Origin: Sipunculus nudus
Lineage: Eukaryota > Annelida > Sipuncula > Golfingiida > Sipunculidae
NCBI GenBank assembly: GCA_026874595.1
Contig: CM049319.1
Coordinates: 40,837,973 to 40,901,972, forward strand
DNA length: 64,000 nucleotides
Direction: 5' to 3'
In this document: in pieces, positions 11,655-22,399 of the stretch
Numbering within the stretch: position 1 is the stretch's first letter
How the letters are laid out: each line of letters opens with the position of its first letter
The notes under the pieces: model-generated
The model's input: only the letters and a program-made list of their open reading frames with translations
What the model was told of the DNA's origin: nothing
Databases searched by the model: none
Program-made: the position numbers and the translations under genes

Positions 11655-12530
11655 TAACTAGTGGCCCATGGGCCGTGACGCTCAGCTGAATTCAAGGAAA
11701 GTTGAACAATGAGCAAAATGACTGCCACAGTGCAAAAAAAAAAATCATGAATTTTGTGAACAGTCCTTAGAAATGGGTTTCAGTGGGCTTTTGGAAAGAT
11801 GACCACTTCATTTGAAGGTCTCATAAATAGAAAAATTAAAATGTGTAAAAATACAGGTGGTGCCACCAGCCGGCAGGAACTGATGAACACTCCATGATCA
11901 ATAAATATCCAAAAAATCATGCTGATCAATGCAATAGTTATTCAGGTAATTGAGCTTTTGCATGAAGTTTTTTTATTATTCTAGGGGGGGGGGGTGTACT
12001 TACGGTCCCATAGCTCTATGAATATGGGTAACAGAGACTTAATTTCAGGTTTCCACAGAGACTTTTCATGGACCTCCTTTGATGTAAAGTTAGAAGATCC
12101 CAGGCCCAGCGGTTACGATTTGTGCCCTGTTAACAGATGGCAGCTTCTTTGAAGGTCTTAAAAACAGAGAACAAAATTCGTAAAATTTGGAAAAAATACA
12201 GGTGGCGCCACCAGGTAACAGGAACTGGTGGAACACTATGATCAATATTCATGCAAAGATTCATGGTGCAGTCATTCACATACTTGAGCTTTTGTATCAA
12301 ATTTTAGATTATCCTGGGGGTACTAACGAGACCCATAGCCCGGAGAATATTGGTAACACAGACTTATTTTCAGTTTTCCAAAATAGATTTTTCATGGATC
12401 TCCCTGGATGTCAAGTTAGAAGATTCCAGGTCCAGCGGTTAGGATTTGTGTCCTGTTAACAGACGGACGACGGACGAAGAGTGATCGCTATAGCTCAGAT
12501 GACTTTCAGTTAGCTGAGCTAAAAATGTTC
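11655..12530 (-). mobile_element. Helitron-like element with two family A units, inverted
   Basis: On the - strand the element runs from an AGCTCAGCTAACTGAAAG-type left end (at 12530) through two family A units (12470-11850) to the right end hairpin GGCCCATGGGCC with CTAGT at 11655. Both ends and the internal repeats are present within about 875 bp, so this is the most compact complete copy in the window. It has no coding capacity. C-run and GGTGGCGCCACC landmarks are visible at about 11985 and 12203. Confidence 0.7.
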
Positions 12531-12929
12531 CTCAGCCTGCTTTACAATATATTTTACAGGTGTTAACCAATTATTAAGAGAGATTATTGTTATGCAGAAC
12601 ACTGAATATACGCTATGTCTCTTAACCTGTATCAATATTCATTTAAGAGGCTATTTATATTTTTTTTTTATAAATATATATATTTATATAAGACCCGCCC
12701 TTCTCTATGTTTTTGAGTTATACCGGGTTGGATTCACCTTTTTATTCCGATGTTAGTACATTATGTGATTTGAAAGGAAATAACCAGACAAATTCATGTA
12801 TATAAGAATCCATATTCTGTTATATCATCAACTTACATATCAGTTTTCCAAATATAATACTTATATAAAACACGTTTCTGGTAAAAAATAACATTCTAAG
12901 AGATTTACCATATTTCTGACAAAGATTTT

Positions 12930-13193
12930 TTAGTTCAGCTGACTTTTAAGTCATAGGAGCTTTAGCGATGGCCCGTTGTTCCTTGTCTAGCCAGCTGGAC
13001 ATCCAATATCAAAGCATGTTTTGAAACTGTTGGACCTACAAATCAAAAATTCTACATTTATACTGTAAATAAATTAAGATATCCCAAAGTCCTCCATCCT
13101 GGGAAACCCAAAGCTTCAACTGCTTTTAATATCGTAAAATAACAAAATTTCCTCTTGGATTTTCAAATGCTGATATATATATATATACATACA

Positions 13194-13246
<53 letters not shown>

Positions 13247-13315
13247 CCAAGTATATTTTCCATTTGCTAAAATTTTACAAAGTTCAGCTGAGCGCCGTGA
13301 CCCATGGGTCCATTG
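12930..13315 (+). mobile_element. Short Helitron-like copy
   Basis: Starts with TTAGTTCAGCTGACTTTTAA and ends with AGTTCAGCTGAGCGCCGTGA followed by CCCATGGGTCCATTGTT. Both ends resemble those of the larger copies, but family A repeats are lacking; the interior holds a TA microsatellite instead. Confidence 0.5.
13172..13243. repeat. TA dinucleotide microsatellite
   Basis: Two AT runs split by a short TACATACACTC segment. Confidence 0.95.
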
Positions 13316-14164
13316 TTTTTAAAACTCTGGTTGCAAATACCTTTAGTTTGGATTTAAATGCAAATTTTAGTAACAAAACTTGAATTTAAATTTTTAAACA
13401 GGAAATCAAGAGCATTACGGGATTGATGCCCCTATGCAGCGAGTCAAGGACTCATTAATAATAAATGAGAAAAGCTAAATTATTCTTATTAAATTAAATG
13501 GATCATAAGAAAATAAATTAGACCAATCTGTTGTTCCTATTACAGGATCATATTTTAGAATGAAAATGATAGCTCACCCTGAAATGCACCAGCTTAATTT
13601 AAGCGTGACTGGCGTAACATTAACCCATCCTTTGTGACTCGCGTTACATGTGACTCGCGTGACCAGTGTTTGGTTTGCTGTCTCACACCAAAAGGAGCTG
13701 AGACATTTGAATGATTGGTACCATCAAGTGAGATATCAAAGTCAGGAGGAAACTTTTAACCAGCCTCCTCCACTTGCAGGGTATAGAAAGTATAGAGAAA
13801 AAAAATCACTGTTTTTGTGACTCGCGTTACATCTTTATTGATACACATGATTAGGAGAGGGTTCATAAAAAATTTAAATGAGAGAAGAAATTTTTGCACC
13901 ATTGCACAGTGTAAAGTCAAATTTTCGTATTATGGCTGCAGTATGCAAGCCTTTGAAATATTTAATCAACAGGAGATATAATCAGGATATATTTGTGCTT
14001 TTGTGACTCAAAAATAGCAGTTTACACTTATGTCACATATACTGTGTGACAGTGAAAGATTTTAGAGAGACACCACATTTATTTTTTTATATTTTGGAAA
14101 CTTCAAGACACATGCTATCATCAAAAGTACAACTTTTATTAATATAACACATTCAGTTTTTTTC
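13316..14164. other. No recognised gene; more copies of GTGACTCGCGTTAC
   Basis: Exact copies of the 14-mer at 13634 and 13817, near copies at 13605 and 13650. No coding region recognised. Confidence 0.5.
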
Positions 14165-14500
14165 TGCTTTGTCCCTCACATCGTGTCAATGCCCATAAAC
14201 GTTTTTCAACGAGGGACTCATGTCTTGCATAATTTCCTTGAGTTTTCGACGGTGATATATTATTTACGGCTTTTATAAGAGCCTGTACACATAACAATGT
14301 GTGATCCGGCGTTTTTCATCGCTCCGTTATCACACCTTGTAAGTTAAACTCCTGGACCAGATCATTACTTAGTTCAACCGAAAAATCCAGACAACAGTCG
14401 ATTAAGTCATGCCTCCTTATTATGCAATCCACCACGGATTTACCTTTCAAGGAAAAGATAGCAAAATTACTTGTGTCTTTCATATTCTACCGTTTAAAAT
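14165..14500 (-). pseudogene. LINE endonuclease C-terminal fragment
   Basis: Read on the - strand from about 14483, the frame gives FSLKGKSVVDCIIRRHDLI, then LDFSVELSNDLV and, after an in-frame stop, KTPDHTLL. The order KSVVD, a hydrophobic strand and a final PDH (in place of SDH) is typical of the last third of LINE endonucleases. The piece is truncated on its upstream side by the Helitron-like array at 14555 and has one stop, so it is dead. The clade cannot be told from this much. Confidence 0.5.
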
Positions 14501-14554
14501 ACACATATTCGTCTCTCTCAAAAAATCATTTGTTCTGTTACCTTTTTGAATCTT

Positions 14555-16990
14555 GCTCGGGTTTTTAGCGATCACCCTTTGTCCGGCTTTCTGTCCGTCC
14601 GTTAACAAGGCACAAATCGTTACCACAAGACCTTGAATCTTCTTACTTGACATCCTGGGAGGTCAATAAAAAATCTCTTGGGAAACCTGAAATAAGGTCT
14701 CTGTTACCCATATTATTCGAGCCATGGGGCTCCGAATTACCCCCCAGAATAATTGAAAATTTGATACAAAAGCTTAAGTATCTGAAAAACTAATGCATTG
14801 ATCATCATGATATTTTGCATGGATATTGATCATGGAGTAGTTCATCAGTTTCTGCAGACTGTTGGCGGCACCTGTATTTTTTCGATTTTTTACGATTTTT
14901 TTCTCTACTTTTGAAACTTTTAAAGATGCAGTCATCTGTTAACAAGGCACAAATCGTAATGACTGGACCTAGTATCTTCTATCTTGACATGCAGGGAGGC
15001 CCATGAAAAGTCTCTTTGGAAACCTGAAATTAGGTCTCCGTTACCCATTACCTCTTAGCTATGGGGCCCGAATTACCCCCCAGAATAATGGAAAATTTGA
15101 TGCAAAAGCTCAAGTATCTGAACAACTATTGCATTGATCACCATGATTCATTGCATGGTTATTGATCATGGAATTTTTCATCAGTTCCTGCAGTATGGTG
15201 GTGCCACCCGTATTTTTTTAAAAATTTTTTCACGATTTTTTTTTTTTTATTTTTTTGAGACCTCTTAAGATGCGGTCATATGTTAACAGGGCACAAATCG
15301 TAACAAAAGGACCTAGAATCTTCTCTCTTGACATGCAGGGAGGCCCATGAAAAGTATCTTTGGAAACCTGAAATTAGGTCTCTGTTACCCATTACCTTTT
15401 GGGCTATTGGGCGCCGGAGTACCCCCCCCCCCCAAAGAATAATGGCAAATTTGATACAAAAGCTCAGGTATCTGAACAACTATTGCATTGATCACCATGA
15501 TTCTTGGCATGGTTATTGATCATGGAATTTTTCATCAGTTCCTGCAGTATGGTGGTGCCACCCATATTTTTTTTTTTTTTTTTCACGATTTTTTTTTTTT
15601 TATTTTTTTAGACCTCTTAAGATGCGGTCATATGTTAACAGGGCACAAATCGTACCAAAAGGACCTAGGATCTTCTCTCTTGACATGCAGGGAGGCCCAT
15701 GAAAAGTCTCTTTGGAAACCTGAAATTAGGTCTCTGTTACCCATTACCTTTTGAGCTATTGGGCGCCGGAGTACCCCCCCCCCCCCCCTCCCCAAGAATA
15801 ATGGCAATTTTGATACAAAAGCTCAGGTATCTGAACAACTATTGCATTGATCACCATGATTCTTTGCATATAGATTGATCATGAGATATTTCATCAGTTC
15901 CTGCAGTATGGTGGTGCACTTGTATTTTTCGATTTTTTTACGATTTTTTTCTCTAATTTTGAGACCTCTTAAGATGCAGTCATCTGTTAACAAGGCACAA
16001 ATCGTAACGACTGGACCTAGAATCTTCTATCTTGACATGCAGGGAGGCCCATGAAAAGTCTCTTTGGAAACCTGAAATTAGGTCTCCGTTACCCATTTTC
16101 TCTGAATTACCCCCCCCCCCCCCCCGAATAATGGAAACTTTGATGCAAAAGTCCAAGTATCTGAACAACTATTGCATTGATCACCATGATTCTTGCATGG
16201 TTATTGATCATGGAATTTTTCATCAGTTTCTGCAGTATGGTGGTGCCACCCATATTTTTTTTTTATTTTTTTCACGATTTTTTTTCTATTTTTGAGACCT
16301 CTTAAGATGCGGTCATATGTTAACAGAGCACAAATCGTAACAACAGGACCTAGAATCTTCTCTCTTGACATGCAGGGAGGCGCACGAAAAGTCTCTTTGG
16401 AAACATGAAATTAGGTCTCTGTTACCAATTACCTTTTGAGCTATTGTGCTCCGGAGTACCCCCCCCCCCCCTCCCCCCCCCCCCCGAATAATGGCAAATT
16501 TGATACAAAAGCTCAGGTATCTGAACGACTATTGCATTGATCACCATGATTCTTTGCATATATATATTGATCATGAATTATTTCATCAGTTTCTGCAGCC
16601 TGGTTGCGCCACCTGTATTTTTCGATATGTTTTACGATTTTTTTTTCACTTTTTTGAGACCTCTTAAGCTGCAGTCATCTGTTAACAGGGCACTAATTGT
16701 AACGACTGGACCTAGAATCTACTCTCTTGACATGAAGGAAGGCCCATGAAAAAACTCCTTGGAAACCTGAATTTGGTCTCTGTTAACCATAACCTCTAAG
16801 GTTCGAAGTACCCCCCCCCCCCCCCCGAACAGTTAAAAGATTTTTTAATTAAAAAGCTCCATTATCTGAACAACTTTTGCATTGATCGCCATGATTTTTT
16901 GCATGCATATTCATAAAGGACTATTTCACCAGTTTTGCAGACTGGTTTTGTAACCTGGGTTTTTTTTTCGAATTTTTATGCACTTTTTCT
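14555..16990 (+). repeat. Tandem array of family A units with long C-runs
   Basis: Seven units spaced 333-360 bp, recognised by GGACCTAGAATCTT near 14966, 15309, 15661, 16014, 16347 and 16707. In most of them the C-run in the GAGTACCCC..AATAATGG context has grown to 10-26 bases (15421, 15774, 16106, 16459, 16811). The array starts next to TTTTTAGCGATCACCCTTTG, a partial left end. Confidence 0.85.
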
Positions 16991-16996
16991 CCATTT

Positions 16997-17914
16997 TTTA
17001 GCTCAGCTGAATGTAAATCATCTGGGCTGTAGTGATCACTTTTGTCCGTCCGGCAAACTTGCCGTCCGGCCGTCGGTCCGTTAACAGGGCTCGAATCTTA
17101 ACCACTCTACCTGGAATCTTCTTACTTGACATCAAGAGAGGACCATGAAAAATCTGTTTAAAAACTTTAAATTGGGTCTCTGTTACCCATATCCTTTGAG
17201 CTATGGGGCTCCGGAGTACCCCAAAGAATAATGCAAAATGTGATACAAAAGCTCAAGTATCTGAATATCTACTGCATTGATCACCATGATTCTTTGCATG
17301 AATATTGATCATGGGATGTTCCAACACTCCTGCAGACTGGTGGCGCCACCAGTATTTTTTTCTAATTTTTTCGATTTTTTTCCCCGTTTTTTTCAGACCT
17401 GCAATGAAACTGTCATCTGTTAACAGGGCACAAATCGTAATCACTGGACCTAGAATTTTAACCACTTCAAATCTAGGAAGGTCCATGAATAATCTTCTTG
17501 GAAACCAGAAATTAGGTCTCTGTTACCAATATTCTTTGAGCTAATAGGCTGTGAAGTACCCCCCCCCCCCCCCCCCCCCGTTCTATCACCTCCTGCAGAC
17601 TGGTCGTGCCACCTGTATTTTTTCCATTTTTTATTATTTTTTTAGAGCTGCAATGAAACTGCTAACATGGCATAATTCCTAACCGCTGGACCTGGAATTT
17701 TCTAACTTGACATCAAAGGATGTCCATGACTGTATCTCTGTGGAAACCTAAAATTAGGTCTCTGTTACCCATATTCTACGAGCTATGGGGGTCAGAAGTA
17801 GCCCTCAGAATAATTAAAAATTTGACGTTAATTATATTTCTAATACATCTTAAAATACACACTTTGTATTTTCAAGTTCAGCTGAGCGTCAAGGCCCATG
17901 GGCCACTTGTTATG
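16997..17914 (+). mobile_element. Helitron-like element with family A units
   Basis: Left end TTTAGCTCAGCTGAATGTAA with a following CATCTGGGCTG, then GTCCGTCCGG repeats, two to three family A units, and the right end AGTTCAGCTGAGCGTCAAGG with the hairpin GGCCCATGGGCC and ACTTGTT. About 0.9 kb, no coding capacity. It directly follows the array at 14555-16990, so the two may be one composite element. Confidence 0.65.
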
Positions 17915-18646
17915 TTTATCTTCAGATTGTGATCAACATCATTGTAGACAAAATCCCATCTGGGCTCGCTTTCCGGGCTTGATAGGCGATTTTTCGGGTT
18001 TTGTAGGATCAACAAGCACATGCATGGGTACTTTGTTGATATCTGATGAAGTCACCTAGTCTGTCATCACTTGATGTGACCTGTGTATAAAACGCGTGGG
18101 TCTGGTACATTCATATGCTTGTATTGTGTCAGTGTCATTATGGTAATTACATAGTATTTGGTGAAATCCCTGATTTCCTTTGGTGACAGTCTGAGTTTGA
18201 GAAATTCTTCAAGAAACCATGCGCTGTTCCTGATGCATTCCTGTAGGAGTTCTTTTTTTTCATATGCTGTGTGTACAAATCCCCAGGGTCAGGTAAGCAT
18301 ATGCTTGTATCTTTTCATTAAAAAGTATGTATTCTAAATTATCCGTGGGTTGTGGTCCAGTCTGTGTTCTATGATCTGTGGTTGATGGTGGTAGTTGTGT
18401 CTTGATCTTTGTTGTCTTAGTGATCTGAGTTCTGGTGGTTAGCTGGTGGTCCGGTCTGACAAGTGTTGTGTTTTGGTCTCCCTTGTTGTTGTGTGTTTAC
18501 TATCGGTTTGGACCACCGGTGGTCTTGTCATTCAATGTTGCCACTTCCAGGGTAATTTAGAGTTGAAATTTCCATCTGAGTGACACTGTTGTTTTGTGTA
18601 GTTAAGCCCTTGTTATCAATATCCATGTTGTTGGTGGCTTACAAAA
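17915..18646. other. No recognised feature
   Basis: T- and G-rich on the + strand, with many TGTG and GTTGT words but no clear repeat or gene. Confidence 0.5.
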
Positions 18647-18647
18647 C

Positions 18648-20285
18648 TAGTGGCCCATGGGCAATGACGCTCAGCAGAATTCAAGGAATGTCAAGCAATG
18701 AGTAAAATTATTGCCAGAGTACCAAAAAATCATGAATTTTGTGACGAGTCCTTAGAAATGTCTGGTTTACGAGAAAACTTTACAAGACGTATTGACATGC
18801 CCAATTTCAGACCAATACCTTGAACACTCCTAAAATATGAGCAATTGTCACCTAAAAAAACATGTCCGGATAGACGCCACAAGAAAACTATTGCAGATGG
18901 CACCACCAGTTTTGAGTACAATATGGGGGAGTCCAAAATCTATGGGTATGCACCAATTCAGGCAAATATATTCACTAGTGAGAAAAGTGCCTTTTTTTAT
19001 TCTACAAAACCAGGAAAGTATTTGGCGCCACATGTCTGGTTTATGAGAAAACTTTCCTAGATGGATGGACGTGCCAAATTCATACCAATATCTTGAACCA
19101 TTCCTGAGATATGAGCAATTTTCACCAAAAGCACATATACGGATGGACGCCACAGGAAAATGGTTGCAGGTGGCTCCACCAGTCTTGTTTACGAGATGTA
19201 GGTGTTGAGGATCCATGAACATGCACATATCAACCCAATACATTGAAGAACCACTAAGACGAACAGATGGCAAATGCACAGATGGACACCACGCAAAAAG
19301 TATTGTAGGTGGCGCCACAAGTCGCAATTATGATATAGAGAGATCCAAGGTCTATGGACATGCATGCAGACTTTCAGCAATACATTCAGCCACTCCTGAG
19401 ATATGGGCTGTTATCTAAAAGACACCCAGATTCGTACTGCACGGAAAAGATTGCTGGTGGTGCAACCTGTCTTTGTTAGGCACAACAACATAGGTGAAGG
19501 AACAACTATGCTGGGTTTCGGATAGATCAGAGAAAGGGTCTCAGAGGAGTTTTGTGGAAACTAAAGCAGAGTTTTTGTATTATTTTGGGGGGTACTTACG
19601 AGACCCATAGCTTTGAGGATATGGGTAACAGAAACCTTATTTCAGATTTCCATGGAGACTTTTCCATGGACCTCATTGATGTCAAGTGAGAAGATTCCAG
19701 GTCCAGCAGTTACGATCAAAATATACGTGGCGCCAACAGTGTTCATGGAACACTCCATGATCAATATTCATGCAAAGAATCATGGTGATCAATGCATTAG
19801 GGATCCAGATACTCAAGCTTTTGTATCATTTTTTAATTTTTTTCTGGGGGTACTTACGAGACCGACAGCTTGAAGAATATTGGTAACAGAGACCGAATAT
19901 CAGGTTTCCACAGACACTTTTCATGGACCTCCTTTGATGTCAAGTGAGAAGATTCCATACCCAGTTGTTACAATTTGTGCCCTGTTTACAGATGCTTGGA
20001 AAATATTGGTAACAGAGACCGAATATAAGGTTTCCACAGAGACTTTTCATGAACCTCCTTTGATGTCAAGTGAGAATATTCCAGGTCCAGCGGTTACAAT
20101 TTGTGCCCTGTTTACAGCTGACAGCTTCTTTGAAGGTATCAAAACGAGAACAAAAAAAAATCGTAAAAATTGAAAAAAAATACAGTTGGCGCCACCAGTT
20201 TGCAAGAACAGATGAAACACTCCATGATAAATATTCATACAAAGAATCATGGTGATCAATGCAGTAGTTATTCAGACACTTGAGC
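18648..20285 (-). mobile_element. Helitron-like element, inverted, left end lost
   Basis: Begins (as its right end on the - strand) with CTAGTGGCCCATGGGCAATG and runs through another repeat family (C, 18757-19470) and inverted family A units (19575-20285). It stops at GCTCAAG inside a family A unit, where unrelated sequence starts. It thus carries two different repeat families, like the copy at 987-10276. Confidence 0.6.
18757..19470. repeat. Tandem repeat family C, about 273-bp units
   Basis: TCTGGTTTACGAGAAAACTT at about 18760 returns at about 19033 as TCTGGTTTATGAGAAAACTT, with the intervening blocks TGAGCAATT.TCACC, GGATGGACGCCACA and GGTGGC-CCACCAG in the same order. Later units are more diverged. 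Each unit contains a form of the GGTGGCGCCACC palindrome. Open frames here are by-products. Confidence 0.75.
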
Positions 20286-22391
20286 TTTGGTGGGTTGACA
20301 CAATGTATCTCCAATACAAGCATCCATGCATTTGGCGGCATGCTGTGGCATGTACAGAACACTGGCCCCCCTGGCGCGAACCAGAGTGAGGATCAGGATC
20401 CGATCTTGTGGAGAAAACCGTCGAGACTGTGGACAAACGAAAGGTCTAAAACCAAAACTCAGCAATGGGCCGAAGTTTGGTCAGACATATTACCGCGAAC
20501 GAAAAGTAAATTTTACGGCAGCAGCAACAGGACAATGAGGATAGTGCAAGATATGAATTTAACAGAGTGCCGTAACTCACCGTGGAAGTCCTAATACTTC
20601 AGACGAGGATGCCTCAGGCGTACGATTTCCGCACAGTTTGACGAAGGCAGAAGCCCCAGACTTAAGGATTCGGTGCTTGATTCGTTGTCTCTCTCTTGGT
20701 CTCTTTATGAATAAGTTGTTGGTGATTCTTCGATTTGTAACAAGCAGGTGAAATAAGATGTGGTAACGCTAACCCATTACAATCAAGTCATATAACCGCG
20801 AGTTGGATACGTGCGTTGACTGGTCAGACTTAATGACATGCATGCTTCAAGAACAACAATTGAGAGGGTAACGTTTTTTGAAAGCAATTACAGAAATAGG
20901 CCCGTGGAGGTTGTAAGGCCAAAATATCTTCTGATACTGTACATTAAACCTGACTTATTTTTTTAGGTCCAACACAAAAGCACTACCTAGTCGGGGCAGT
21001 GGTGTAATTATCTGGTACCCTTTGACCCAGGATTATTGTCGCACCACTAGAGATGTGAACGACTCGGTTATTTTAAATGTCAAACCAACTGGCTGATACT
21101 CATGTATAGGTACACTCTAAAAGATAAATAAGCCATGAATTAACAAAACCATTGCAAATACACATATTAAGGAAAACATATACTTACGTTTCTCTGGAGA
21201 GGCGCTCCATGCATATAGGCACTGATGTTATAAAAGTTTGATAATAATCACAGAAACAAACACCAAATCCATTAACCACAGTACATAGAGTACTTGTTTA
21301 CAATTCTCCTGATCACATGACACACGTGGCATCGGAATATTGCGCGGCCCGGCTCACCGTTTGTTCGCGCTGTGTTCACAGTAAAATCAGTCTACTTTTG
21401 ATACACGGAGCTCCGACCATCCATAGGCCCTCGTTGGAGTACTGGTATAACTCTCAAGACAGTTCACTCAATACTCACTAATTAGCGCTTAGACGATTCT
21501 ATCTTGACTTAGAGTCAATGTCTTTCTCAGCTGATGTCTCCATTAATATTCATGCTCTAGGTAACCGAAAATTCTTCCACGCAGCGATAATCAGTACCTC
21601 CACAGTTATGCATTTAAATACGGTCCTCAATCTGTTCCTGGAATCGCTTACAACCGGTTTAAATCGAAGATTTACCAGTCTATCGGCAAAATGCGATACT
21701 AGCTCTGAAGTCCGTTACAGAGAAATCACCGTGGCTTTCTTCAGACACCGACAATCTACTCTTACAGACATCATCTCACAGCTGTCAAGAATCTTGATGC
21801 ACAAAGACCTGCCCCGGGACTGCAGATATCGTCAGACTACACGAAATGGCGGACTTATCGGGCAATTGTAGCAATCTTTACCGCGACTTATATATGCTTG
21901 CTGAGGTCAGAAGTCCGGACCGTCTCCATGCCAATCTAAACATCCTATTATGCCGACTGCCAATTATTACATGAATATTGATATGAACACGCCACCAGAG
22001 ACAGAACCCTGGGGAAACCAAACTAAACAAGTGCAGATCCTTTGAAGTCTACAACAAACAATCGTTACTATAGAGATCGCTAATCAGAGACGGCTCCCAA
22101 GAAATTAAACTGAATTGTAATTAACATCAAAAGAGACACGTGTGCTCTCTTAAGCCGCTAATATCTAAACATGATACTCCATATAAAGGTACAATAAATT
22201 ATCAAAACAATATTCTGTTTATACTCCCTACTTGAACATGCTATACAATAACTAAGTCACAATCCTCTGATGACAATTATTCTGCCCATTTTTGTCTGTA
22301 ACACGCACAACCTTCCCATGGCCTGTAACTCAGTAGTCTCTCAGTTTAGTAGCTCATTCATTTAAAATTTAAGTGTATCAATCTCTCTGCA
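20286..22391. other. No supported gene; one weak thrombospondin-like hint
   Basis: GC is higher than in the surroundings at 20290-20650 and near 21330-21460. One frame at about 20350-20430 reads RTRVRIRIRSCGENRRDCG, which recalls a thrombospondin type 1 repeat, but no splice-bounded exon could be built. A 117-aa frame at 21518-21871 is not recognised. Confidence 0.4.
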
Positions 22392-22399
22392 TGTGTCTG

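Noticed and set aside
15276-16749. Several short open frames on both strands
   Set aside because: They are translations of family A repeat units in different frames, including the variable C-run.
18848-19327. 159-codon frame on the - strand
   Set aside because: It runs through two family C tandem units, and its repeated peptide follows the DNA repeat.
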